Shown: positions 8,563 through 17,434, numbered from the stretch's first letter. The stretch is 64,000 nucleotides of DNA from AC-49 sp963817035 (GCA_963817035.1 CAWFMM010000004.1:310001-374000), one strand, 5' to 3'. Notes: generated by a model not told the origin, from the sequence alone. Translations and numbers: made by a program.

Positions 8563-9197
8563 GCCGCGAGCCCCTCGGTTTGACGCAGGGCGCGGAGCGC
8601 CGCGCCGAAGCGGGTCGCCGGGGCTACGCGGGCGACGGCGTGGGCGTCGGCGATAGTGTCGACATCGACCAGCGCCGGGAGCGCAGCGGTCGTCAGACCG
8701 AGCTTCCTAAGCTGCTCGCGTTGAACGGCGCAGGTGTCGTGCTCGCTCATCGGGACGCCGAGGAAGACGGCGGGATCTGGGCGGCGCAGGCCGATCGCCC
8801 AGTACCCGCCGTCGGGAGCCGGGCCAAGGACGGCGTCGTGCCGTCGGAGGAGCTCCAAGCCGTGGCGCAGCAGATCCGGCGTGACCTGTGGCGTGTCCAT
8901 CCCCACGAGCAGCGCCGGGCCATCAGCCGCCACGAACGCGGCGGCAAGACGTGCGTCGAGGCCGCCGCCGGCTTGGGCAACGACGTCGAACCCGGCCAGG
9001 AGCCAGCCCCCGGGCGCACCGTCGAGCACGAGCAGATGGCGTGCCGCGCGCGTGGAGAGCGCCGCGTCGAGCGTGTCGGCGAGAGCCGCTTCGGCCAGCT
9101 CGGCGGCCTCGTGCGGTGTACACGGCGGACAGAGTCGCGTCTTGACCGCGCCGGGCACCGGCGCCTTGGCGATCACGATCAGCGTCGCGTCGCTCAT
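8559..9197 (-). CDS. DUF2064 / TIGR04282-type glycosyltransferase-like protein
   Basis: The 212-residue protein starts at the ATG at 9195-9197. Family features are the N-terminal L-I-V-I-A-K-A-P-V-P-G-A-V-K-T-R-L, the L-L-V-G-M-D-T-P-Q-V segment near residue 105 and G-P-A-P-D-G-G-Y-W-A-I-G near residue 132. This is a nucleotide-diphospho-sugar-transferase fold related to MobA/cofC-type enzymes. Its reaction in actinobacteria is not established. It overlaps its neighbours by ATGA on both sides, placing it firmly in the operon. Confidence 0.85.
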   Translation of the reverse strand: MSDATLIVIAKAPVPGAVKTRLCPPCTPHEAAELAEAALADTLDAALSTRAARHLLVLDGAPGGWLLAGFDVVAQAGGGLDARLAAAFVAADGPALLVGMDTPQVTPDLLRHGLELLRRHDAVLGPAPDGGYWAIGLRRPDPAVFLGVPMSEHDTCAVQREQLRKLGLTTAALPALVDVDTIADAHAVARVAPATRFGAALRALRQTEGLAA

Positions 9198-9835
9198 GCG
9201 AGCGCCGCCGCCATGTCGCGAACCGCACGTGCCGTCCCACGAACGGTTCCGGTCACCTTCGAGCGCCCGGTTCGCGGCCGGTAGTCCACCGCGACCTCGG
9301 CGATCGTCCAACCCGCGGCATGGGCGCGCAGCACCATTTCCAGTGGCCAGCCGAAGCGGCGATCGACGATCGCGAGATCAAGCAGCGCGTCGCGCCGGGC
9401 GGCGCGCATCGGTCCGATGTCGGTGAGCACGACGCCGGTGCGGCGACGGACCTCGAAGGCCAGCGCACGGTTCGCCACCCGCGCGTGCCACGGCCATGCG
9501 CCCGGCTGCGCCACACGCGCGCCAAGAGCGAGCGACGCGGCGCCCGCGACCACCGGGTCGGCGACGAGCGGTAGGTCGGCCGGGTCCAGCGACCCGTCGC
9601 AGTCCATGAAGCAGACGACATCGCTCGTCGCCGCGCGCAGGCCGGCGAAGCACGCCGCGCCGAAGCCACGGCGCGACTCGCAGATGACCTCAGCGCCGAG
9701 TGCCGCGGCGATCTGCGCCGACGCGTCGGTCGATCCGTTGTCGACGACGATCGGCCGAAACCCGTTACCGAACGCCCGCAGCACGGCGGGGAGGGCGAGG
9801 GCCTCGTCGAGCACGGGAAGGACGACATCGATCAC
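9194..9835 (-). CDS. GT2 family glycosyltransferase
   Basis: Started at the GTG at 9833-9835, the 213-residue product begins directly with the GT2 strand V-I-D-V-V-L-P-V-L-D-E-A. It carries V-V-D-N-G-S-T-D for nucleotide-sugar binding and F-M-D-C-D-G-S as the metal-binding acidic motif. An ATG at 9907 would add 24 residues without family similarity. The protein is of the dolichol-phosphate-mannose-synthase-like type and lacks C-terminal membrane helices. It is the first gene of a five-gene operon and diverges from the plus-strand membrane protein at 9942. Donor and acceptor are unknown. Confidence 0.8.
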   Translation of the reverse strand: MIDVVLPVLDEALALPAVLRAFGNGFRPIVVDNGSTDASAQIAAALGAEVICESRRGFGAACFAGLRAATSDVVCFMDCDGSLDPADLPLVADPVVAGAASLALGARVAQPGAWPWHARVANRALAFEVRRRTGVVLTDIGPMRAARRDALLDLAIVDRRFGWPLEMVLRAHAAGWTIAEVAVDYRPRTGRSKVTGTVRGTARAVRDMAAALA

Positions 9836-9941
9836 GAGTTGGGGACCGTATGGGCGGGTTGTGACACGGCTCGAAACGGACTGTGACCATTTGCGAAACG
9901 CGGTCATCGCGGCCTCGATCAGCGCATAGCGTGGGTCGCCG

Positions 9942-11252
9942 ATGTCGACGCTCGCCACTCCACTCGCGCTGCGGCGCGTGCGCGTTGCCGGCGCCTGGCT
10001 CGCCCTGCCGGCGTGGTACCTGTTCGTCCACGCGGGGCGCGACGAGGCGCTCTCGCTCATGCACCCGGGCCGCCGCCTGGCCATCGGCGCACCGCCGATC
10101 GTCGGGCGGCTCGACTGGCTGCCCGACTCGGCGCTGATCGCCGCGGCGCTGATCGCGATCGCCGCGGTCGCCCTCGCCCCGACACTCGCGCTGCGCGCAC
10201 GCTGGCCGATCGTGCTGAGCGCAACCGCAGCGCTGGCGGCGGGCTGGACCTACGCACTGGCGGCGAGCCGCGGCGGCTGGGGCGCGTTTGTCGCGCCGCT
10301 TCAGACGCGCTACGAGTTCCTCCACGATGTGCCGCTCGTGCACGGAGCGGGCTCGTTGCTCGGTGGCTTCATCGCGTCGATCCGGCAGACCGGGCCTGCG
10401 GCCCATGCGATCCATGTGCGCGGCCATCCGCCGGGTCTGCTGCTCGGGCTGTGGGGTCTCGACCAGGCCGGCCTCGGCGGCGTGACGCCGGTCGCGGTTC
10501 TCGTGCTCGCCGCGGCAGCGACAACACCGGTGCTGGCGGTTGTCACCGTTCGCGCGATCGCCGACGAGCAGAGCGCCCGCCGCGCAGCGCCGTTCCTCGC
10601 GTTGGCCCCGATCGCGTTGTGGGTCGGGACGTCGTCGGACGCGCTGTTCATGGCCGTCTTTGCCGCCGGCATCGCGCTGCTGGCAACCGCTCGGGAGCGC
10701 GATCGGCAGGCGGTTGCCGCGGGCCTCGTGCTCGGCGCCGGGCTGATGCTCTCCTACGGCCTCGCGCCGCTCGGCCTCGTGGCGATCGCGGTCGCGTGGC
10801 GGCGATGGCGAGCGCTTGCGCTGGCGGCGGCCGGCGTCGCCGCGGTCCTCCTCGCGTTCGCGATCGGCGGGTTCAACTGGTTCGCCGGCCTCGCCGCGAC
10901 GCGCGAGATCGCGCTGGCCGGCGTCCAGTCGCAGCGCCCGTACGTCCCGTTCCTGCTCATCAGCCTCGCCGCGTTCGCGCTCGCCCTCGGACCGGCGACG
11001 GCCGTCGCGTTGGCGTCGCTGCGCGACCGGCGGCTGTGGCTCGTGTGCGGCGCGGCGCTCGTCGCCGTCCTGCTCGCCGACGTCAGCGGCATCTCGCGCG
11101 GGGAGACCGAACGGATCTGGCTGCCGCTCGCGCCATGGCTGCTGATCGCGACAGGCGGGCTACGGATCGGGCGGCTCAGAACAGCCGCGCTGCTCGCGTT
11201 GCAGGCGCTCGTCGCGCTGAAGATCCAGGCGGAGATCCGCACGCCGTGGTGA
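9942..11252 (+). CDS. Polytopic membrane protein, GT-C glycosyltransferase-like
   Basis: A 436-residue protein with about ten membrane segments. A luminal loop after the first helix contains H-P-G-R-R, and a later loop has I-H-V-R-G-H-P-P-G. The H-x-H-P-P-G type of loop and the overall topology resemble GT-C mannosyl/glucosyl transferases, but no single diagnostic motif is present. It faces the divergent GT2 operon, and its stop TGA overlaps the GTG of the lipoprotein gene. A role in extracytoplasmic sugar transfer is inferred from this context. Confidence 0.7.
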   Translation: MSTLATPLALRRVRVAGAWLALPAWYLFVHAGRDEALSLMHPGRRLAIGAPPIVGRLDWLPDSALIAAALIAIAAVALAPTLALRARWPIVLSATAALAAGWTYALAASRGGWGAFVAPLQTRYEFLHDVPLVHGAGSLLGGFIASIRQTGPAAHAIHVRGHPPGLLLGLWGLDQAGLGGVTPVAVLVLAAAATTPVLAVVTVRAIADEQSARRAAPFLALAPIALWVGTSSDALFMAVFAAGIALLATARERDRQAVAAGLVLGAGLMLSYGLAPLGLVAIAVAWRRWRALALAAAGVAAVLLAFAIGGFNWFAGLAATREIALAGVQSQRPYVPFLLISLAAFALALGPATAVALASLRDRRLWLVCGAALVAVLLADVSGISRGETERIWLPLAPWLLIATGGLRIGRLRTAALLALQALVALKIQAEIRTPW

Positions 11253-12118
11253 AGCTCGCGCCCCTCGCCGCCGTGCTGTTGCTGGCCGGATGCGGCGGCG
11301 GCGCGAGGCCCCAGCCTCGCCTCCTTGTGTCCCATGCAGCCGACCCGGTCGCGCTGACGCCGCTGCCCGACGGTGGCTTCCTCTACGCCGAGCGAACGAC
11401 CGGCCGTGTGCGGCGGGTGACCGCCGCGGGCGCGCTCATCGGTGCGCCGCTCGCACGGGTCATGGTGCGCACCGACGGCCAGCGTGGCCTGCTTGGGCTG
11501 ACCACGATCGGCCGCGCGATCTACGGCGCTTGGTCCGCGCGCGACGGCCGCCTGCTCGTTGCGCAGCTCACGCCGCGGCGTCGCCTCGTCTGGACCGGGC
11601 CGCAGACGAACACGCTCGCCAACGGCGGGCACCTCGCCACCCTCCCGGACAGCCGTATCGCGATCGGAGTTGGTGATCTGCAGGGCGGCGCCGACCCCAA
11701 CGCCCGATCGATCCTGACGCTCGACCCAAACGGTCCGCCGAGCCAGACGCCACGGGTTCTCTCGCGCGGCTGGAACAACCCGTTCGCGTTCGCCGCCGAC
11801 CCGTCAGGCGCGATCTGGGTCGCCGACAACTCCCCCGGCCGCGCGGCCGAGCGCCTCGGTCGCGGCGACCGCGACAACGCGCCGAGGATGGCATTGGCCC
11901 GCAAGACCGCGCCGTCGGCGCTCGCGCTCGGTCGCAGCGAGATCGTCATCTGCGGGTTCGTCTCCGGGCGCCTGGATCGCGACACGATCGACGGCGACAC
12001 CGCGAAGGCGTCCGGCGATCTGCTGGCCACCGACTGCGCCACCGGCGTCGCGCGGCTGCGTAACGGCGCGCTCGTCTACGCCGCGATCCACGGCGATATC
12101 GTCGAGGTGCGCGAGTGA
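11249..12118 (+). CDS. Lipoprotein with PQQ-sugar-dehydrogenase-like beta-propeller
   Basis: Starting at the GTG at 11249, the 289-residue product has a lipoprotein signal ending L-L-L-A-G-C (Cys near residue 13). It is therefore membrane-anchored outside the cell. The rest resembles a shortened glucose/sorbosone-dehydrogenase propeller: G-G-F-L-Y-A-E-R-T-T-G-R-V, then G-Q-R-G-L-L-G-L, then S-R-G-W-N-N-P-F-A-F-A. It is shorter than the usual 350-400 residues of soluble PQQ dehydrogenases, so catalytic competence is uncertain. Start and stop overlap the neighbouring genes. Confidence 0.75.
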   Translation: MKLAPLAAVLLLAGCGGGARPQPRLLVSHAADPVALTPLPDGGFLYAERTTGRVRRVTAAGALIGAPLARVMVRTDGQRGLLGLTTIGRAIYGAWSARDGRLLVAQLTPRRRLVWTGPQTNTLANGGHLATLPDSRIAIGVGDLQGGADPNARSILTLDPNGPPSQTPRVLSRGWNNPFAFAADPSGAIWVADNSPGRAAERLGRGDRDNAPRMALARKTAPSALALGRSEIVICGFVSGRLDRDTIDGDTAKASGDLLATDCATGVARLRNGALVYAAIHGDIVEVRE

Positions 12119-13167
12119 TCGTCCTCGTCACCGGCGGCGCCGGCTTCATCGGCTCGACGATCGTCGACCAGCTGATCGCGCGCGGCCACGAGCCGCGCGT
12201 GCTTGACGCGCTGCTGCCCGCCGCCCACGCCGGTTCCCCAGGCTACCTGCCTGACGGTGTGCTGGTTCGCGGCGACGTTCGCGATCCCGACACCGTCCGC
12301 GCCGCGCTGCGCGGCGTCGACGCCGTCTGCCACCAGGCCGCCATGGTCGGCCTCGGCGTCGACTTCTCCGACGCCCCCGACTACGCCCAGCACAACGACG
12401 TCGGCACCGCCATTCTGCTCAGCGTCATGGCCCAGGAACGCTTCGCCGGCCGGCTCGTGCTCGCCGGTTCGATGGTCGTCTACGGCGAAGGTCGCTACAC
12501 GTGCGCGACCCACGGCGAGGTCGCGCCGGGTCCACGTGAGATCGCGGACCTCGCCGCCGGGGCCTTTGAGCCACCGTGCCCGATCTGCGGCGCCGCGCTG
12601 CACACGGCCAGCGTCCCCGAGACCGCGCGCACCGACCCCCGCAACGTGTACGCGGCGACGAAGCTCCACCAGGAGCATCTGTGTTCCGCGTTCGCCCGCG
12701 AGACCGGCGTCGCGCTGACCACGCTGCGCTACCACAACGTCTACGGCCCGCGGATGCCCCGCGACACGCCCTACGCCGGCGTCGCCAGCCTCTTTCGCAG
12801 CTCACTCGCTGCCGGCGTCGCGCCACGCGTCTTCGAGGACGGCGGTCAGCTGCGCGACTTCGTCCACGTCGCGGACGTCGCCCGCGCCAACGTCATCGCG
12901 TTGACGGCGCAGGAAGCGCGGCCCGGGACCTTCAACATCGCCAGCGGCACACCGCGCAGCGTCGGTGACCTGGCCCGCGAGCTCGCTCGCGCCACCGGCC
13001 CCGATGCACCCGACCCGATCATCACCGGCGAGTTTCGCGTCGGCGACGTCCGCCACGTCTTCGCCTCAACGGACCACGCCACCGCCGGGCTTGGCTTCAG
13101 CGCCGAGGTCAAGTTCGCCGACGGCATCGCCGAGTTCGCCACCGCGCCGCAGCGCACCGCCGGCTGA
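12115..13167 (+). CDS. NAD-dependent nucleotide-sugar epimerase (dTDP-L-rhamnose 4-epimerase-like)
   Basis: A 350-residue extended short-chain dehydrogenase started at the GTG at 12115, overlapping the lipoprotein stop. The NAD site G-G-A-G-F-I-G is at residues 6-12, and the Y-A-A-T-K catalytic pair follows R-N-V. Before the active site lies a C-P-I-C-G-A-A-L insertion. I know this Cys-x2-Cys insertion from dTDP-L-rhamnose 4-epimerase-type enzymes. It would supply an activated sugar to the neighbouring glycosyltransferases. It is convergent with the histidine kinase gene. Confidence 0.85.
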   Translation: MIVLVTGGAGFIGSTIVDQLIARGHEPRVLDALLPAAHAGSPGYLPDGVLVRGDVRDPDTVRAALRGVDAVCHQAAMVGLGVDFSDAPDYAQHNDVGTAILLSVMAQERFAGRLVLAGSMVVYGEGRYTCATHGEVAPGPREIADLAAGAFEPPCPICGAALHTASVPETARTDPRNVYAATKLHQEHLCSAFARETGVALTTLRYHNVYGPRMPRDTPYAGVASLFRSSLAAGVAPRVFEDGGQLRDFVHVADVARANVIALTAQEARPGTFNIASGTPRSVGDLARELARATGPDAPDPIITGEFRVGDVRHVFASTDHATAGLGFSAEVKFADGIAEFATAPQRTAG

Positions 13168-13173
13168 GCCGGC
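13159..13173. terminator. Short inverted repeat between convergent genes
   Basis: GCCGGC-TGA-GCCGGC spans the epimerase stop codon, 11 bp before the end of the convergent kinase gene. It could form a six-pair hairpin in either transcript. There is no T-run, so termination is uncertain. Confidence 0.25.
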
Positions 13174-13183
13174 CCGCAGGGCG

Positions 13184-14380
13184 TCAGCTCGGGACGTTCG
13201 CGGTCACCACGGCGGCGGGCAACACGAACCGCACCATCGTCCCCTGCTCCGCCGTCGCCAGCCAGATCCGGCCGCCGTGGGCCTCGACGATCGCGCGCGA
13301 GATCGCCAGCCCGAGGCCGGCGCCGGACTCGGTGCGCGCGGCGTCGGAGCCGGCACGGTAGAACGGATCGAAGACGCGCGCGCGATCGGAGTCAGCGATC
13401 CCGTCACCGGTGTCAGCGACCTCGATCTCGACCCCCTCCAACGCGGTCCGCGCGCGCACCGTCACGCTGCCGTCGGCCGGCGTGTGGCGGATCGCGTTCT
13501 GGATCAGATTGAACAGCACGCGTTGGACCTTTTCGGGATTCGCACGCGCGGGCGACAGAGACGGCGCCATCTCACAGTTCACCGAAACCCCCTTGGCCCG
13601 CGCCTGGACGGCCATCGCCGCCACGGTCTCCTCGACGAGCTCCTCGACGTGCACCTGTTCCAACGTCCACTGCACGTCCCCCGCCTCCAGCCGCGACAGC
13701 TCGAACAGGTCGTCGATCAGCCCCGACAGCGCGGCGATGTGCGTCTCCATGCGATTGACGTACTCGCGGCGCTGCTCGCCGTCGACAACGTCGTCGGCGA
13801 CCGCTGCGGCCAACAGCTGCAGAGACGTGATCGGCGTGCGCAAGTCGTGCGAGACGGCGGCGATCAGGTCGCGGCGCGCGGTCTCCTCGGCGGCCAGGCG
13901 CGCGATCATCGCGTTGGCCGCGCCGGCGAGCTGCGCCACCTCGTCGCGGCCCGAGGTCTGCGCGACGAGATCGCGGCGCCCCTCCCCCACCGCGACCAGC
14001 GCGTCGCGGACCGACTCGATGTCGCGCAGCACATACGCCGCCTGAAGCTGGGCCGCAGCGACGGCAGCCACGCCGGCGAACAGCGCGATCAGCACCGACA
14101 CCCCGGCGTCGTGGCGCGAGACGAACATCAGCTCTCCGGCCGCGATCACCGCCACGATCAGCTCGCCGACCGCGATCGCCACGGCAAAGCCGAACTGCCG
14201 CGACAGCCCGCCGATCCGTGCGCGCCGCGTCGCCGCGAGCTGCGCCGCGACGAGCGCCGTCGCGCCGACGGCGGCGAGCAGCGCGAACGTCAGCAGCCCG
14301 TCGTCGATCGTCCCCAGCGCCGCCGTCACCGCACCGGCGACCAGCGCCGCGAGCCCGACGATGGCGACCGCGCGCCTCAT
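13184..14380 (-). CDS. Sensor histidine kinase
   Basis: Started at the ATG at 14378-14380, which overlaps the response regulator stop (ATGA), the protein has 398 residues. Membrane segments lie at about residues 4-22, 29-50, 65-82 and 92-112. A HAMP-like linker is followed by the phospho-acceptor segment A-V-S-H-D-L-R-T-P-I with His178. The ATPase domain carries N-L-I-Q-N-A-I-R-H-T (N box), A-D-T-G-D-G-I (G1), F-D-P-F-Y-R (F box) and G-A-G-L-G-L-A-I-S (G2), all intact. The sensing part has almost no extracytoplasmic loop, so it may sense the membrane or a partner protein. Confidence 0.92.
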   Translation of the reverse strand: MRRAVAIVGLAALVAGAVTAALGTIDDGLLTFALLAAVGATALVAAQLAATRRARIGGLSRQFGFAVAIAVGELIVAVIAAGELMFVSRHDAGVSVLIALFAGVAAVAAAQLQAAYVLRDIESVRDALVAVGEGRRDLVAQTSGRDEVAQLAGAANAMIARLAAEETARRDLIAAVSHDLRTPITSLQLLAAAVADDVVDGEQRREYVNRMETHIAALSGLIDDLFELSRLEAGDVQWTLEQVHVEELVEETVAAMAVQARAKGVSVNCEMAPSLSPARANPEKVQRVLFNLIQNAIRHTPADGSVTVRARTALEGVEIEVADTGDGIADSDRARVFDPFYRAGSDAARTESGAGLGLAISRAIVEAHGGRIWLATAEQGTMVRFVLPAAVVTANVPS

Positions 14381-15081
14381 GGCTGGAAGCGGTAACCGAC
14401 GCCCCACACCGTCTGGATGTAGCGCGGCGCGGCAGGTTCGGGTTCGATCTTCGAACGCAGGCGGCGGATGTGGACGGTCACGGTCGAGGTGTCGGTGTAG
14501 AACGAGTACCGCCAGACCGAATCCATCAGCTGGTTGCGCGAGAACACCTGGCCGGGATGGCGCGCGAGGAACAGCAGCAGGTCGAACTCGCGCTGGGTCA
14601 GCGCGACCTCCTCACCGGCGGCGAAGACCCGCCGCCCGGCCGGGTCGATCGACAGGCCGTCGATCTCGATCGGCGCATGGTGATCGGGCGACGTGTCGAT
14701 ACGCCGCAGGACCGCATCGACGCGCGCCACGAGCTCGGCCGGTGAGAATGGCTTGACGACATAGTCGTCGGCGCCCAGACGCAGCCCGATCACGCGATCA
14801 GACTCCTCCCCCTTCGCCGTCAACAGGATGATCGCGACATGGTCGCGGCCCTTCTCACGCAGCCTGCGCATGACCTCCAGGCCGTCGAGGCGCGGAAGCA
14901 TGAGATCCAACACGATGAGATCAGGCCGGTGCTGGCCGGCTACCTCCAGCGCGGCGACACCGTCCGACGCGATCCGCGTCTCGTACCCGGCCCGGTCGAG
15001 ATAGCGCGCCACGACCTCGGCAATCGTCGGCTCGTCATCGACCACCAGCACGGACCCGCGAGCATGGACATCATCCACCAT
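14377..15081 (-). CDS. OmpR/PhoB-family response regulator
   Basis: A 234-residue regulator from the ATG at 15079-15081; an upstream ATG would add an unlikely 26-residue tail. The receiver domain has V-V-D-D-E, phospho-acceptor Asp59 in L-I-V-L-D-L-M-L-P and the lysine in Y-V-V-K-P-F. The C-terminal winged helix ends with the usual V-W-G-V-G-Y-R-F. It is translationally coupled to the kinase gene. Targets are unknown, but the adjacent glycan genes are the obvious candidates. Confidence 0.93.
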   Translation of the reverse strand: MVDDVHARGSVLVVDDEPTIAEVVARYLDRAGYETRIASDGVAALEVAGQHRPDLIVLDLMLPRLDGLEVMRRLREKGRDHVAIILLTAKGEESDRVIGLRLGADDYVVKPFSPAELVARVDAVLRRIDTSPDHHAPIEIDGLSIDPAGRRVFAAGEEVALTQREFDLLLFLARHPGQVFSRNQLMDSVWRYSFYTDTSTVTVHIRRLRSKIEPEPAAPRYIQTVWGVGYRFQP

Positions 15082-15315
15082 CCAGCCAGTGTCGCAGTCG
15101 CCGACGCGCACACCTGCAGAGTTCACCGGCTGTTCAGGTTCTCGACGATCAATCGCCACGAGGCGTCGCTACGCGGGCGCCCACCGAGACGTGAACAGGC
15201 ACGCCACGGCGTCGTCAAGGCCGTCCCGGACACGCCGGCGCACGTCTACTCGGGCGCCTCGTTGCTCGTCGCTGCGCGCTGAGCGGCGGCCAGCCAGCAC
15301 TCACTCTCGTTAGTC

Positions 15316-15360
15316 GACCCCTTCCATTGCTTGCCAGGGGCGTTCCAGGGGCGTTCTCTG
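15316..15360 (+). repeat. Copy 1 of a local repeat (paired with 15557-15615)
   Basis: The sequence GACCCCTTCCATTGC..CCAGGGGCGTT is followed by a second GGGGCGTT and TTCTCTGT. It recurs about 240 bp downstream with small differences. This copy leads directly into the larger 123-bp repeat. Confidence 0.6.
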
Positions 15361-15465
15361 TGTCACGCGTGGTCCAGTCGTGTCCATCCAGGTCCACAGA
15401 TGCGCTCAGACAGTGGACTGGGAGTGACTGGGATGGTCAGGTCGCTCGATGGTAAGGAAGGGGTC
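15343..15465 (+). repeat. Left copy of a 123-bp direct repeat bounding the accessory region
   Basis: From TTCCAGGGGCGTTCTCTG to GGTAAGGAAGGGGTC the sequence is nearly identical, in the same orientation, to 39491-39613, with about a dozen substitutions and balancing one-base indels. No open frame in it looks like a protein. Its right end is the anticodon-loop part of a tRNA-like sequence. The pair suggests attachment-site ends of an integrated element or two related insertions at one tRNA-type target. Confidence 0.8.
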
Positions 15466-15491
15466 ATCGGTTCGAGTCCGATGGAGGGCTC
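15451..15491 (+). tRNA. 3' half of a tRNA-Thr(GGT)-like sequence (fragment)
   Basis: Reading from 15449, A-T-G-G-T-A-A fits an anticodon loop with anticodon GGT. It is followed by GGAAG (3' anticodon stem), GGGTC (variable loop), then ATCGG-TTCGAGT-CCGAT, a perfect five-pair T arm, and GGAGGGC as the 3' acceptor strand. The matching GCCCTCC acceptor strand, D arm and 5' anticodon stem are not present upstream. This is a 3' tRNA fragment, the usual scar of tRNA-targeted integration, and not a functional tRNA. Confidence 0.6.
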
Positions 15492-15556
15492 TCGGCGAAG
15501 GTCCTGCTAATCACCTGGCTCCGACCGCGTTTGGAACAGGATGCTGGTCCATTTCT

Positions 15557-15615
15557 GACCCCTTCCATTGCCTCCCAGGGGCGTTACGGGGGCGTTTGTG
15601 ACCCCGTTCTCTGTT
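15557..15615 (+). repeat. Copy 2 of the local repeat
   Basis: GACCCCTTCCATTGCCTCCCAGGGGCGTTACGGGGGCGTT is followed by GTTCTCTGT. It is a diverged copy of 15316-15360 and shows that the left edge was rearranged or duplicated. Confidence 0.55.
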
Positions 15616-15695
15616 TGAGAAGGGTTCGCGCGCTCGCGACAGCCTCCATGGGAATCGGGGGACCACGACGCTTGGCTCCGGATAGGGTCCGGCTC

Positions 15696-17399
15696 ATGAG
15701 TCGTCCGAATGTCCTGGTGATTCTCACCGACCAGCTGCGGTACCCGCCACCGTACGAGTCGGAGGAGTTGGCGGCGTGGCGGCGCGAGGTGACGCCGGGG
15801 CAGGAGCGTCTGCGGGAGAACGGTGTGTCGTTCGTGCGTCATTACCCGATGTCGGCCGCGTGCGCGCCCAGCCGCGCGTCGCTGCTGACCGGGCAGTACC
15901 CGTCGCTGCACGGCGTCACGCAGACCGACGGCATCGCCAAGAGCGCCGACGGCGAGGAGGTGTCCTGGCTGGTGCCCGATGGCGTCCCCACGGTCGGGGC
16001 CTGGTTTCGCGCAGCGGGCTACCGGACGTTCTACAAGGGCAAGTGGCACGCCTCGCACGCGCACCTCCCCGCCCGCGACGGCGACGGATACGAGCAGTCG
16101 ATCACCGCCGAGGGAACGCCGATCGCGGACGGGATCGAGCGCTACCTCGACGCCGACCTGCTGGATCCCTGGGGCTTCTCGGGATGGGTCGGGCCCGAGC
16201 CGCACGGCCTCGGAGCGCACAACACCGGGACGGTCAAGGATCCGTTCACCGCCGACGAGACGATCGCCCTGCTGGAGCGCCTGGGCGCCGAGGACACCGG
16301 CGCTCCGTGGCTCACGGTGTGCTCGTTTCTCAACCCCCACGACATCGCGCTGTTCGGCATCATCGCCCTCACCCAGGGGCTGCGCTACCGCCCGGGCGAC
16401 GTCGCGCACATCGAGCAAGCGCCGACGCGCAAAGAGGACCTGTCGACCAAGCCGGGGTGCCAGCAGAGCATGGTCGACGTCTGGGGCAGGCTGCTCGCCC
16501 CGCAACCATGGATCGAGACGCACCTGAAGTTCTACTACCAGTTGCAGGCCACGGTCGACGAGCAGATCACCCGCGTCCTCGACGCGCTCGACGCGAGCGG
16601 AGCGGCCCAGAACACGATCGTGGTCTTCAGCTCCGACCACGGCGACATGCAGGGCGCCCACGGCGGGATGCATGAGAAGTGGCACAACGCCTACGAGGAG
16701 ACGCTCCGGGTGCCGTTCGTCGTCTCGAGCCCGCTGCTCCCGGGCGGCGCCCGCGAACTCGACGTCCCGACGAACCACGCCGACCTGATCCCGACCCTGC
16801 TGGGCCTGGCGGGCATCGACCGCGACCGTATCCTGATCGAGCTCCGCGAGAGCCATTGCGACGCGCGGCCGCTCATCGGCCGCGACCTGTCCGCGGCGAT
16901 CCGCGCCACGGTCCCCGCGGCGCTCGCCGAGCCGGTGCTGTTCATGACCGACGACGAGATCAGCGAGGGCAGCATGCCGCCTGCCAGCCCGTTCCAGCGC
17001 GTCGCGCGGAAGGTCGGCGTGTACGCCGAGATCAGCCAGCCCAACCACATCGAGACCGTCGTCGCGCAGGTCGACGTCGACGGCGAGCTGCACCTGGTCA
17101 AGTTCTCCCGCTACCACGACAACCAGCAGTTCTGGACTGTCCCGGGGGAGCGCGACGAGCGCCTGCGCCGCCGCAAGACCATCACCGTGACCGCGCCCGA
17201 GCCCGACGAGTTTGAGCTGTATGACCTCACCGTCGATCCATTCGAGGAACGCAACCTCGCCCACCAGCGCAACGCCGACGAGCACTCCCGCGCGCTGCAA
17301 CAGACGATGCTTGGCCTCCTCCACGCGCAACTCGCTGCGAAACGCCTCACGCCGGCAGCAGGCGAGCGCCCCGGATATCGAGCGCCCGCTCCCGCCTGA
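15696..17399 (+). CDS. Sulfatase (alkaline phosphatase superfamily)
   Basis: The ATG at 15696 opens M-S-R-P-N-V-L-V-I-L-T-D-Q, the standard metal-binding start of sulfatases; the frame upstream is non-coding. The 567-residue protein has the modification motif C-A-P-S-R at residues 56-60. Cys56 should become formylglycine. Other features are the K-G-K-W-H segment and S-S-D-H-G-D-M for metal binding. There is no signal peptide, so it probably acts in the cytosol, like choline-sulfatase-type enzymes. The substrate is not predictable. The formylglycine-generating enzyme encoded nearby can activate it. Confidence 0.92.
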   Translation: MSRPNVLVILTDQLRYPPPYESEELAAWRREVTPGQERLRENGVSFVRHYPMSAACAPSRASLLTGQYPSLHGVTQTDGIAKSADGEEVSWLVPDGVPTVGAWFRAAGYRTFYKGKWHASHAHLPARDGDGYEQSITAEGTPIADGIERYLDADLLDPWGFSGWVGPEPHGLGAHNTGTVKDPFTADETIALLERLGAEDTGAPWLTVCSFLNPHDIALFGIIALTQGLRYRPGDVAHIEQAPTRKEDLSTKPGCQQSMVDVWGRLLAPQPWIETHLKFYYQLQATVDEQITRVLDALDASGAAQNTIVVFSSDHGDMQGAHGGMHEKWHNAYEETLRVPFVVSSPLLPGGARELDVPTNHADLIPTLLGLAGIDRDRILIELRESHCDARPLIGRDLSAAIRATVPAALAEPVLFMTDDEISEGSMPPASPFQRVARKVGVYAEISQPNHIETVVAQVDVDGELHLVKFSRYHDNQQFWTVPGERDERLRRRKTITVTAPEPDEFELYDLTVDPFEERNLAHQRNADEHSRALQQTMLGLLHAQLAAKRLTPAAGERPGYRAPAPA

Positions 17400-17434
17400 T
17401 GGCGTAGCGCCTGCCCGTCGGCGAGTCGCTGCCC

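Noticed and set aside
15451..15491. A complete tRNA gene
   Set aside because: Only the anticodon-loop-to-acceptor half is present; no D arm or 5' acceptor strand precedes it.
15507..17330. A 607-codon open frame antisense to the first sulfatase
   Set aside because: It has no family motifs and skewed composition typical of antisense frames in high-GC genes, while the plus strand encodes a complete sulfatase.
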